From contig NZ_JAFKOK010000012.1 in assembly GCF_017303295.1 (NCBI RefSeq), positions 62,001-126,000 on the forward strand: a stretch of 64,000 nt of DNA. Reading direction: 5' to 3'. Made by a program: the position numbers and the translations under genes. Positions 1 to 7,620 of the stretch are shown here, one piece after another. The notes below the pieces were generated by a model. That model searched no databases, had not been told where the DNA came from, and saw only the letters and a program-made list of their open reading frames with translations. This stretch comes from Rhodobacter sp. NTK016B. Lineage in GTDB: Bacteria > Pseudomonadota > Alphaproteobacteria > Rhodobacterales > Rhodobacteraceae. Position 1 is the stretch's first letter, and every line of letters starts with the position of its first letter.

Positions 1-415
1 CAGTCAGGCCGAGGAAGCGCTGCTGCTCGACCGAACCCGGCTCGGTATCGCCCTGAATGACGATCAGGCGCTTGAGCATGTTGCGGTATTCGCCCGGAAC
101 TTCCTGCCACGCGGGCTGGCCCATATGTTCGCCGCAGGGGATGACACGGCCCTCGACCTCGGGCGCCAGCAGAACGCCCCAGCGGTATTCCGGCATCTTC
201 ACGTAGTCGAACTTGGCCCAGCCTTTCGGGTCAACCGAAACGGCGGTGCGCAGATAGACCATGCTCTTCTGGAAGTTCTGCGGGATCAGGTCGTTCCACC
301 AGTTGATGTAACCGGGGTGCCATTTCTCGAGCGCCTTGAGCACGCGCTTGTCCGACGACAGGCCCACATTGTTGGGGATCTGGGTGTCGTAGCTGACATT
401 GATGAGGTCGATCAT
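1..415 (-). CDS. boxB: Benzoyl-CoA 2,3-epoxidase subunit B (BoxB), 3'-truncated by window edge
   Basis: Oxygenase component that, with reductase BoxA, epoxidises benzoyl-CoA in the aerobic box pathway of benzoate degradation (cytoplasmic, di-iron). Only the first 138 codons are present. The start (MIDLINVSYDTQIPNN) and the stretches PEYRWG, WQEVPGEYR and VIQGDTEPGSVEQQR match the BoxB family as I know it. The ATG at 415 has a strong GGAGGAG ribosome site. It lies downstream of boxC in the same direction, separated by 98 bp that hold a REP-like inverted pair. The di-iron ligands lie outside the window. Confidence 0.92.
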   Translation of the reverse strand, partial: MIDLINVSYDTQIPNNVGLSSDKRVLKALEKWHPGYINWWNDLIPQNFQKSMVYLRTAVSVDPKGWAKFDYVKMPEYRWGVLLAPEVEGRVIPCGEHMGQPAWQEVPGEYRNMLKRLIVIQGDTEPGSVEQQRFLGLT

Positions 416-434
416 GGGTTCTCCTCCAGGGGAT

Positions 435-507
435 GGTGCGTGCAATCACGCACCCTACAGTGTTGGCCTGATGCGGTGACGTTGTAGGGTGCGTGCTTGC
501 ACGCACC
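435..507. repeat. REP/BIME-like inverted repeat pair between boxC and boxB
   Basis: Two 25-nt arms, 435-459 (GGTGCGTGCAATCACGCACC plus CTACA) and 483-507, are inverted copies that match at 24 of 25 positions. They are separated by 23 nt. Each arm is itself an imperfect palindrome (GGTGCGTG...CACGCACC). This gives a nested cruciform or hairpin that could stabilise or attenuate the box mRNA. The layout is that of paired REP elements (BIME). I did not notice another copy in the window. Confidence 0.75.
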
Positions 508-513
508 GCTGCG

Positions 514-2172
514 TCAAACGCGCTGCATGTTGTAATCGCCGCGCACGCCCGTGCCGTAGCGCTGCAGCGCGCCGTCGGTGCCGGTGGCGTTGGGACGGTT
601 GAAGATCCAGTTCTGCCACGCGGTCAGGCGACCGAAGATCCGGGTTTCCATCGTCTCGGGGCCGGCAAAGCGCAGATTGGCTTCCATGCCGGTCATCGCG
701 TCGGGGCTGAACGAGGCACGCTCTTCCATGAAGATGCGGATCTCGTCTTCCCAGTCGATGTCGTCGAAGGCTTCGGTCACAAGGCCCGCTTCCATCGCGT
801 CATCGGCTTCCATCGCCTCGCCCAGCTTGCCCTTGAGCGTCTCGACCGCCTCGGGCTCGCCCAGAAAGCGGGTTTCCAGACGGGTCAGATCGTTGCCCAT
901 CGGGAAGGGGCCGAAATTGCCCTCGGAAAGCGTGACGGTGGCGACCGGGCGGTTGTCGCCTTCGAACTCGCCATCCATCATGTAGCTGCGGTCCGAGGCC
1001 CAGAGCAGTTCGGCGAGGAAGCCCGCATAGCACGAGCCGTTCTCGACCAACGCCACCAGCGACCGCGAGGTCACGTCGACGCGCTTCAGGACGCGCTTCC
1101 AGTATTGCAGGATCTCGCCCGCCAGCCAGTGATCCTTGTTCTCCAACATGAAGGCTTCATGCGCCAGCACGGCTTCCGCGTCGCCCTGCGTGCGGAACGC
1201 CACAAGGCCCAGTTCCATCTCGTTGAGGCGCAGCTCAAGGATCGCGTCGTCGAATTCCCGCGCAAGGCGCAGCATCCACGACTGATCGCCCTCGGCGACC
1301 AGATCCTCGACCGAGGCCGGGACGTCGCGGTCGGGGCCGTTCAGCGTGATAGTGACCTTGCGGCCTTCGCGGTCCACATCGACCTCGACCAGCGAGTAGT
1401 GGATCGAGCCGTTGTCATCGATCGTCTTTTTCAGCGGGTTCAGCGCAATGCCGGTGCCGGTCGCCTTATCCGAGGCGGCGGCGAATTCCTTCGCGCGCTC
1501 GGCGACGATGTCGTCGAATTTCGAGGTCGCGACGACCTCGTCCACCAGCCGCCATTGCTTGGCGCGCTTGCCCTTGATGCCTTCTTCCAGCGAGCAGAAG
1601 ATGTCGGCCAGATCGCGGCGCACCTTGCGCTTGTCGGTGACGCGGGTCAGCCCGCCGGTGCCGGGCAGCACGGCCAAGAGCGGCACTTCGGGCAAAGCCA
1701 CGGACGAGGTGCTGTCATCGACCAGCATGATGTGGTTGCAGGCCAGCGCCAGCTCATAGCCGCCCCCGGCGCAGGCGCCTTTCACGGCGGCGACGTATTT
1801 CTGACCCGAATCGGCTTCGGCGGCTTCGAATGTGTTGCGGGTCTCGTTGGTGAATTTGCAGAAGTTCACCTTGTGGGCATGGGTCGCGCCGCCCAGCATG
1901 CGGATATTGGCCCCGGCGCAGAACACCTTGTCCTTGCCCGAGCGCATGACGACCACCTTCACCTCGGGATGTTCGAAGCGCATACGCTGCACAACATCCG
2001 CCAGCTCGATATCGACGCCCAGATCGTACGAGTTCAGCTTGAGCTGGTAGCCGTCGAACAGCCCGCCATTCTCGTCCACATCCATGGTCAGGTTGGCCAC
2101 GTCGCCGTCGTAATCCACGCGCCAGTGGCGGTACATGGACGGGTTGGTCTGGAAGTCGATTCGCTTGGTCAC
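514..2172 (-). CDS. boxC: Benzoyl-CoA-dihydrodiol lyase (BoxC)
   Basis: Ring-cleaving enzyme of the box pathway: it converts 2,3-epoxybenzoyl-CoA (with water) to 3,4-dehydroadipyl-CoA semialdehyde and formate. The 552 aa are usual for BoxC, which is a long crotonase-superfamily protein. Crotonase-type oxyanion segments are visible: CAGANIRMLGG (about residues 85-95) and GACAGGGYELALA (about 132-144). It lies between a DUF309 gene and boxB, all in one direction, so it is probably in the same transcription unit. The 138-bp gap upstream holds several TGCA half-sites and might carry a secondary promoter. Confidence 0.95.
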   Translation of the reverse strand: MTKRIDFQTNPSMYRHWRVDYDGDVANLTMDVDENGGLFDGYQLKLNSYDLGVDIELADVVQRMRFEHPEVKVVVMRSGKDKVFCAGANIRMLGGATHAHKVNFCKFTNETRNTFEAAEADSGQKYVAAVKGACAGGGYELALACNHIMLVDDSTSSVALPEVPLLAVLPGTGGLTRVTDKRKVRRDLADIFCSLEEGIKGKRAKQWRLVDEVVATSKFDDIVAERAKEFAAASDKATGTGIALNPLKKTIDDNGSIHYSLVEVDVDREGRKVTITLNGPDRDVPASVEDLVAEGDQSWMLRLAREFDDAILELRLNEMELGLVAFRTQGDAEAVLAHEAFMLENKDHWLAGEILQYWKRVLKRVDVTSRSLVALVENGSCYAGFLAELLWASDRSYMMDGEFEGDNRPVATVTLSEGNFGPFPMGNDLTRLETRFLGEPEAVETLKGKLGEAMEADDAMEAGLVTEAFDDIDWEDEIRIFMEERASFSPDAMTGMEANLRFAGPETMETRIFGRLTAWQNWIFNRPNATGTDGALQRYGTGVRGDYNMQRV

Positions 2173-2310
2173 TGGGGGTCCTCCCTGGAATCCGCCGGCT
2201 GCCTTGTGGATTGCACAATAATGCCGACGAGGTGAGCGGTAAATACCTAAATTGGCCGTTTCAATGCATCATATCGCCGATTGCGCGGGCGTTGTCACGC
2301 AAAAATAGCA

Positions 2311-2742
2311 TTATAATGCACTTTCTTGCTCCGCTTGCTGGCGCATCGAGGCGACTCGGGGCCGTGTTACGCCCATCACGGCGGCGTTGCCGGGGCCGAA
2401 AGCCTCGGACAGCGCGGCATTGGCAAGCGGCAGGATCCGCGACGCCGCCTGCGCACGCCCCATCCGGGCCTTCAGGGCGGCATTGGCAAGCTGGATCAGC
2501 CCGCGCAGCAGGTGGCGTTCCGCGCTGGCCGGGGGCAGGGCCATCCAGACGGGCTCCCAGATTTCGTGGGCTTCCCAGTAATAGCGGGCCGCGAAAGCCT
2601 CGAACCCGGCGCTGAAGGCCGGGCTTCGGGCCAGCCGTTCCGGGTCGTCGCTGTCGAGCCCGACGCGCAGCGGGGCGAAGATCGCAGGGTCCGGGCGCGG
2701 GTTACGGCCCGGATGATGCGGCGCGTCGGGAAAGTCGATCAT
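2311..2742 (-). CDS. DUF309 domain protein
   Basis: A 143-aa helical protein with the DUF309 signature: FEAFAARYYWEAHEIWEPVW followed by LLRGLIQLANAALK. DUF309 proteins are small, all-helical and of unknown biochemical role. The start at 2742 (MIDFPDAPHH) is chosen because it is 10 bp after the stop of the upstream hydrolase gene; frames opening earlier would run into that gene. Its place within the box operon suggests co-transcription, but a role in benzoate metabolism is not evident. It may be an accessory passenger. Confidence 0.75.
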   Translation of the reverse strand: MIDFPDAPHHPGRNPRPDPAIFAPLRVGLDSDDPERLARSPAFSAGFEAFAARYYWEAHEIWEPVWMALPPASAERHLLRGLIQLANAALKARMGRAQAASRILPLANAALSEAFGPGNAAVMGVTRPRVASMRQQAEQESAL

Positions 2743-2752
2743 GCGCGCGCGG

Positions 2753-3565
2753 TCATGCCCCTTCGGGCATGGCCGCCTCGTGCGCCATGAGCCGCTGCGC
2801 GAAGAACGCGACCGCATCCAGCACCGCCTGCGGCTGGTCGATATGCGGGGCATGGCGGCAATCGTCGAGCGCCAGCACATCCACGGGCGCATAAGAGCGG
2901 GTGGCGATCTCGTCGACCTGCTTCATCGTCCCGTACTGGTCCTGATGGCCCTGGATCACCAGCGCCGGGATACGCAGATAGTCGATGACCTCGCTGACAT
3001 CCCAGCGCTTGAAATCGGGATTGAGCCACGCGTCGTTCCAGCCGCGGAACGTCGCTTCCGGGTCGCGGTGATACTTGCCCATCTTTGCCGCCATTTCGGG
3101 GCCGAACGCGGCACCCGCGCGGGCGATTTCCGCAAGGCCCATCTCTTCGGTGAAGACATGCGGCGCCATCAGAACGATCCCGCGGGTGCGAAAATCCTCG
3201 ACCCGTCCGGCATATTCCAACGCGATGGTCGCGCCGTCGGAATGGCCCATCAGGATCACGCTGTCCGCGCCAATCGCGTCCAGCACGTCGGGCATCACGC
3301 CGGTTGCCTGCCGGGTCATGTAATCGACCGGGAAGGGCAGGTCGCCCGCTTCCGACTGGCCGTAATTCTCGCGCGAGAAGGCGAAGACGCCCAGCCCCGT
3401 GGCCTGCGCCAGTTTCTCGGGGAAGTCGCGCCATAGCGCCAGCGATCCCAGCCCCTCGTGCAGAAGCACGATCACCGGGCCCGCGTCGCGGTCGCCCCAG
3501 CAGGCCCATTCCAGATCCTTGCCGCCCGCTGTGAAGCGGCCTTTTCCAGCGTTCCAGTCGATCAT
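2753..3565 (-). CDS. Alpha/beta hydrolase of the box cluster
   Basis: A 270-aa alpha/beta hydrolase. The oxyanion region VIVLLHEGLGSL is near residues 31-42, the nucleophile elbow GHSDG has Ser109, and the late catalytic His is probably in CRHAPH (about 245). Alpha/beta hydrolases, sometimes called lactonases, are common in box clusters. One proposed role is handling the lactone or enol side products of ring cleavage, but this sequence does not prove the substrate. The ATG at 3565 overlaps the stop of the benzoate-CoA ligase gene by 4 nt (ATGA), which indicates translational coupling and sets the start. Confidence 0.8.
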   Translation of the reverse strand: MIDWNAGKGRFTAGGKDLEWACWGDRDAGPVIVLLHEGLGSLALWRDFPEKLAQATGLGVFAFSRENYGQSEAGDLPFPVDYMTRQATGVMPDVLDAIGADSVILMGHSDGATIALEYAGRVEDFRTRGIVLMAPHVFTEEMGLAEIARAGAAFGPEMAAKMGKYHRDPEATFRGWNDAWLNPDFKRWDVSEVIDYLRIPALVIQGHQDQYGTMKQVDEIATRSYAPVDVLALDDCRHAPHIDQPQAVLDAVAFFAQRLMAHEAAMPEGA

Positions 3566-5112
3566 TCCGCAGGCTCCGATGCGCGTAGCTTGAAGCGCTG
3601 GATCTTGCCGGTGGCGGTCTTGGGAAGTTCGTCCACCACCGAGACCCAGCGCGGGTATTTCCACATGCCGATCTTGGCCTTCACATGCTCTTTCAGCGCG
3701 TCGAGATCGATCTCGGCGCCCTCTTTCAGAACGATGAAGGCGGCGGGTTTGATGAGGTCTTTCTCATCGGCGCGGGCCACCACGGCGGCTTCGAGGATGC
3801 CGGGGAATTCCACCAGCGCCTGTTCCACTTCGAACGGGCTGACCCAGATGCCCGAGACCTTGAACATGTCGTCGGTGCGGCCGCAATAAACGAAGCGGCC
3901 TTCCTTTGTGCGCTCGTATTTGTCGCCGGTGCGGGTCCAGTGTCCCTGAAAGGTGCTCATGCTTTTCGACCGGCGGTTCCAGTAGCCTTCGGCGCTGGAC
4001 GGGCCGCGCACCAGAAGTTCGCCGACATCGCCCTCGGCCACGTCTTCGTCGTGTTCGTCGACCAGCCGCACCTCGTAGCCCGGCACCGCGACGCCTGACG
4101 TGCCATAGGCGATGTCGCCGGGGCGGTTGGACAGGAAGATGTGCAGCATTTCGGTCGAACCGACGCCGTCGACGATCTCTGCCGCCCACAGCTTTTCCCA
4201 GCGTTCGCCGATATCGCGCGGCAGCGCTTCGCCCGCCGAGGTACAGATCCGCACGCAATGAACGGGCGCGGTGCCCGCCTTTTCCTGCGCCGCCACGAGG
4301 GCCGCGTAGAGCGTGGGTACACCGCAGAAGATCGTCGGCTTTTCCTGTGCGAGAATGTCGAATACCGCGTCAGGGGTGGGGCGCCCGCCGAACAGAACGG
4401 TGGTGGCGCCCACCGACATCGGGAAGGACATGCCGTTGCCCAGACCATAGGCGAAGAACAGTTTCGCGGCGGAAAACACGGTGTCGTCTTCGCGAATGCC
4501 CAGCACCTGCGCGCCGAACGTGTCCGAGGTCGCTTTCAGGCTGGAATGTACGTGGCGCACGCCCTTGGGCACGCCCGTCGATCCCGAGGAATAGAGCCAG
4601 AAGGCCAGTTCGTCGGCCTCTGCATCGACCGTGTCGACCGGCTGCGCGCCGTCCATGAAGGTGTCGTAGCTGACGCATTCGGTGCCGTCGCAATCGCGGG
4701 CCTTGCCGATCACCACGACCGCGCGCAAGAAGCGGTTGCCGTCGATCGCGGGTTTCACCGTGTCCCAGAGCTGTTCCGAGACGACAAGGATCGAGGCGCG
4801 GCTGTCATTGAGGATCGATTCGTAGACCGAAGCGGAGAGCAGCGTGTTCAGCGGCACGGGGATCGCGCCGGCCTTCATCGCGCCCCAGAACACCACCGGA
4901 AACTCGATCTGATCGCGCACGATCATCGCGATCCGCTCTTCGCGCCGCACGCCATGCCGCTCAAGCGCGCCGCCAAAGCGCGCGGCCTGCTCGGCCAGTT
5001 CGCCATAGGTCAGGCTGCGCTTTGCGCCGTCGGCCTCGCGGAACGCGGTCTTGGCTGCCCGGCCTTCGTCCAGGTGGCGGTCTACGAAATAGACGGCTGC
5101 GTTTTCGTTCAT
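3562..5112 (-). CDS. bclA: Benzoate-CoA ligase
   Basis: Activates benzoate to benzoyl-CoA with ATP and CoA, the entry step of the box pathway. This is a 516-aa ANL-superfamily adenylate-forming enzyme. The phosphate loop SSGSTGVPKG is near residues 175-184, the Y/F-G-x-T-E motif appears as DGVGSTEM, and the C-terminal PKTATGK carries the catalytic lysine (about 503). The N-terminus (AAVYFVDRHLDEG) is typical of benzoate-CoA ligases. The ATG at 5112 is preceded by GGAGGAG, which decides it over an in-frame ATG eight codons upstream. First gene of the operon. Confidence 0.93.
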   Translation of the reverse strand: MNENAAVYFVDRHLDEGRAAKTAFREADGAKRSLTYGELAEQAARFGGALERHGVRREERIAMIVRDQIEFPVVFWGAMKAGAIPVPLNTLLSASVYESILNDSRASILVVSEQLWDTVKPAIDGNRFLRAVVVIGKARDCDGTECVSYDTFMDGAQPVDTVDAEADELAFWLYSSGSTGVPKGVRHVHSSLKATSDTFGAQVLGIREDDTVFSAAKLFFAYGLGNGMSFPMSVGATTVLFGGRPTPDAVFDILAQEKPTIFCGVPTLYAALVAAQEKAGTAPVHCVRICTSAGEALPRDIGERWEKLWAAEIVDGVGSTEMLHIFLSNRPGDIAYGTSGVAVPGYEVRLVDEHDEDVAEGDVGELLVRGPSSAEGYWNRRSKSMSTFQGHWTRTGDKYERTKEGRFVYCGRTDDMFKVSGIWVSPFEVEQALVEFPGILEAAVVARADEKDLIKPAAFIVLKEGAEIDLDALKEHVKAKIGMWKYPRWVSVVDELPKTATGKIQRFKLRASEPAE

Positions 5113-5179
5113 GCTGTTCTCCTCCCGCGCGGGCACGGCCTCTCCTCAGGCCGGGCGCGAGTCGCGCCGCCGCTATGCT

Positions 5180-5240
5180 ATATAGTGCAACTTCGGCGGG
5201 GGAATGCAAGAGTGATATCCATGGTGTGCATTTTGTTGCA
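5180..5240 (-). promoter_or_regulatory. Putative box-operon promoter with TGCA-type (BoxR/BzdR-like) operators
   Basis: On the minus strand a -35-like TTGCAT (5209-5204) and a -10-like CTATAT (5185-5180), 18 nt apart, sit upstream of the ligase gene. TGCA tetramers occur at 5186-5189 (next to the -10) and 5205-5208 (inside the -35), and as a spaced pair TGCA-N6-TGCA at 5227-5240. TGCA-containing repeats are the reported recognition elements of the XRE-type regulators BzdR/BoxR of aromatic-CoA pathways. No boxR gene is in the window. The site call is inference from pattern and position. Confidence 0.55.
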
Positions 5241-5290
5241 CAAGCTTAACCGGGCCGCGGCAGGGCGCGCAAACGCAGGATTGCCCGCCC

Positions 5291-5458
5291 ATGACGAGGG
5301 AGCACGGCCTTACCTATGGCAAACACGGCAACAAGCTGAAGGGCGCGGTGGAGGGCGCGCAGGCCGACGAGAGGGCCGCTCGGACGGCGCTGGGGCACGC
5401 TGAGGGCAAGCTGAGCGCAAGGCGAAGTCCCGCCGAACACGTTTTCATGACCTTGTGA
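5291..5458 (+). CDS. Small CsbD-like ORF, possibly degenerate
   Basis: A 55-codon frame whose middle (GNKLKGAVEGAQ and AEGKL) resembles the repeated N-x-x-KG and AEGK pattern of the CsbD stress-protein family. The C-terminal part (SARRSPAEHVFMTL) does not look like CsbD and may reflect a frameshift. There is no convincing ribosome site. It fills part of the 420-bp gap between the ligase gene and the PNPOx gene. It could be a decayed stress gene or a chance frame. Confidence 0.3.
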   Translation: MTREHGLTYGKHGNKLKGAVEGAQADERAARTALGHAEGKLSARRSPAEHVFMTL

Positions 5459-5533
5459 CGGGCGCCGGACCGGGAACAGTCGGGCCAAGCGTCGCGTTGT
5501 CTGTACAAATCTCTTATGAAGAAAGGACAGACG

Positions 5534-6034
5534 ATGAATGCCTATGCCTCCATCGTAGCTCATCCGCGCGACGCGCTGAAGGAAGGGCTGGAACGCGTCC
5601 GGGCCGGTATGCTGGGCGTCGACGGGTCCTCGCAGCACATGCAGCCGATGACGCATTTCCCCGACTGGGATGCGAACCGCATCTGGTTCCTGACCTCGAA
5701 AGACACCGATCTGGTTCGGTCGCTCAAGGCCGGGTCGCCCGCGAAGTTCTGCGTGACCGATCAGGAACACGGCTTCGATACCTGCATCAAGGGCCACCTG
5801 ACCGAAGACCTTAATCGGGCCAAGCTGGACGAATACTGGTCGCCGGTCGCCGGTGCGTGGTTTCAGGGCGGCAAGGACGACCCCAAGCTGACCATGCTGC
5901 GCCTTGATCTGGTCGATGCGGCCCTTTGGGGATCGAGCGACAGCCTCGTCAAATTCGGCTTCGAGATCCTCAAGGCCAATATGAACGAGGACGAAACCCC
6001 CGATATCGGTGCGCATACCATCCTGCGCTTCTGA
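5534..6034 (+). CDS. Pyridoxamine 5'-phosphate oxidase-fold (general stress protein 26-like) protein
   Basis: A 166-aa protein with the flavin-binding split-barrel pattern: MTHFPDWDANRIWFLTSKDTDLV then PAKFCVTDQEH. This matches general stress protein 26/PNPOx-like proteins, which bind FMN or related cofactors. Substrate unknown. The start at 5534 follows AAGGA with 7-nt spacing; the in-frame ATG six codons earlier lacks such a site. It is monocistronic and converges on the BrkB gene with a 3-bp gap. Confidence 0.75.
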   Translation: MNAYASIVAHPRDALKEGLERVRAGMLGVDGSSQHMQPMTHFPDWDANRIWFLTSKDTDLVRSLKAGSPAKFCVTDQEHGFDTCIKGHLTEDLNRAKLDEYWSPVAGAWFQGGKDDPKLTMLRLDLVDAALWGSSDSLVKFGFEILKANMNEDETPDIGAHTILRF

Positions 6035-6037
6035 TCC

Positions 6038-6964
6038 TCAGTCGTGGGGAATACGCTCGATCGACGTGACGGACGGCGGGGTTTCAGCCTCGTCGTCCCG
6101 TCGCGCATGGATCACCGCTTCGAGCGCGGCGTTCAGCTCGGCCCCGAGAAGGATCACATAGGCCGACAGCCAGAGCCATGTGAGCAACACGATCACCCCG
6201 GTCAGCGCGCCGAAGCTTTCCTGATAGCTCGCGAAATTCTCGGCGTAGAGCGAGAATCCGGCTGATGCGACAACCCACAACAGGCAGGCCACCACGGCAC
6301 CCGGCAATGTCCAGTGCCAGCGATGGTGCCGGCGGTCCGGCCCATAGCGATAGATCACCGCGATGCCGATGGTCGAGATCGTGAACAAGACCACCCAGCG
6401 CGCGATCGAGATCCAGTTCTGCAGGTTCAGGTCCAGCGGAACGAATTTCAGGATCGCCGGAATGACCGCAATCGACCCCATGCCCAAGAGCACGCCGGTA
6501 ATGACGAAGATCGACAGGATCACGATGGCGACCCAGCGCATGATGAAGGTGCGCCCTTCGACCCGGTCGAAGGCCACGTTCAACCCCTGCACCAGATGGC
6601 GCATCCCCCGCGCGGTGGAATAGAGCGCGACGAACAGGCCGATCCCGGCGGCGAGACCCAGCGATGACGAATCCGCCGCGACGACGGAATTCGCCTGATC
6701 GACGATCAGCTGCGCGGCGCTTGGCGGCATTCCGGCGGTGGCAGTGGCCACGGGGCTGGTGATTTCCTCGGGCGTGAAGAAGATGCCGAGCAGCGCCAGA
6801 ACCGACCCCATCGCGGGAAAGATCGCCAGAAGCGCGTAAAAGGCGATACCCGCCGCAAGAAGGCCGATCTGATCGGTGACCATCTCGTTATACATCCGGC
6901 CGATGACCTGCCGTATCAGGCGCCAGCGCGAATTGCGCGGCGGCATGCCGATACCCGCCCTCAT
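6038..6964 (-). CDS. YihY/BrkB family inner-membrane protein
   Basis: A 308-aa polytopic membrane protein of the YihY/virulence factor BrkB family, of uncertain function. The family pattern is visible: DQIGLLAAGIAFYALLAIFPA near residue 30, the central segment ARGMRHLVQGLNVAFD, and the C-terminal LLTWLWLSAYVILLGAELNA, with about six hydrophobic segments. The ATG at 6964 overlaps the pdeM stop as ATGA, which argues for translational coupling to the repair operon upstream. A functional link to repair is not otherwise indicated. Confidence 0.85.
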   Translation of the reverse strand: MRAGIGMPPRNSRWRLIRQVIGRMYNEMVTDQIGLLAAGIAFYALLAIFPAMGSVLALLGIFFTPEEITSPVATATAGMPPSAAQLIVDQANSVVAADSSSLGLAAGIGLFVALYSTARGMRHLVQGLNVAFDRVEGRTFIMRWVAIVILSIFVITGVLLGMGSIAVIPAILKFVPLDLNLQNWISIARWVVLFTISTIGIAVIYRYGPDRRHHRWHWTLPGAVVACLLWVVASAGFSLYAENFASYQESFGALTGVIVLLTWLWLSAYVILLGAELNAALEAVIHARRDDEAETPPSVTSIERIPHD

Positions 6965-7620
6965 GCCCGGCGCCGCGCGGTTTGATGCCCGATCGGGCGC
7001 GACAGGATCTTCGACCCGCAAAGCAGCGCGATGCCGGGACCGACCAGCGTATCGAGCGGCGCGGACTCGCAATCGAGCCCGCCGGTATAGGTTCCGAAGG
7101 CGGGCAGGATCAGATGATCGGCGCCGACAAGGAAAGCCGGGCGCGCACGACCCGCCAGCCGCGCCTTGGGATGGTAATGGCCGCTGATATCGGGGCCTGT
7201 CTCGGCAATATGTCTCAGGGTCAGACCTTTTTCATGAATTTCCGAAGTAACGCTGCCGAAAGCCGGTAGCGCCTTTTCATCGTGATTGCCGGTGATCCAG
7301 CACCAGTTCCGCCCTTGCGCCATCGCGGCAAGCCGCGCCCTGTCGCTGGCGCGCAGGGCGTCGGGGGCGGCGGCGTCTTCGAATGCGTCCCCCAGCGACA
7401 CCAGCCGGGCCACCGGCAGGGCGTCCAGTTCGGCCGCCAGTTTGGTGATCGTGTCCTCGGTTTCGTGCGGGGGCAGCAGTGCCCCGCCGCGCGCGGCCAT
7501 TCGGGCCGATTTGCCCAGATGCAGATCCGCCACGATCAGCCAGCGCAGTTCGGGCCACCACAGCGCGCCGGATGGTCGGGCCTCGAACACCTGTCCGGCG
7601 AAGTCCACGCGCCGCGTCAT
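6961..7620 (-). CDS. pdeM: Ligase-associated DNA damage response endonuclease PdeM
   Basis: A calcineurin-like metallophosphoesterase of 219 aa. The phosphoesterase motifs are ADLHLGK (about 31-37), GDAFED (about 76), GNHD (about 112) and GHYHPKA (about 146). The family is the conserved fourth member of the Lhr-ligase-exonuclease repair module and has been shown in Pseudomonas to be a manganese-dependent DNA 3'-phosphatase/phosphodiesterase. The start overlaps the stop of the helicase gene (ATGA). Confidence 0.9.
   Translation of the reverse strand: MTRRVDFAGQVFEARPSGALWWPELRWLIVADLHLGKSARMAARGGALLPPHETEDTITKLAAELDALPVARLVSLGDAFEDAAAPDALRASDRARLAAMAQGRNWCWITGNHDEKALPAFGSVTSEIHEKGLTLRHIAETGPDISGHYHPKARLAGRARPAFLVGADHLILPAFGTYTGGLDCESAPLDTLVGPGIALLCGSKILSRPIGHQTARRRA

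Noticed and set aside
493-2235. Long plus-strand open frame opposite boxC
   Set aside because: Antisense shadow caused by high GC at codon position 3; boxC on the minus strand has clear family motifs.
5246-6016. 256-codon minus-strand frame opposite the PNPOx gene
   Set aside because: The plus-strand protein matches a known fold; this frame is its shadow.
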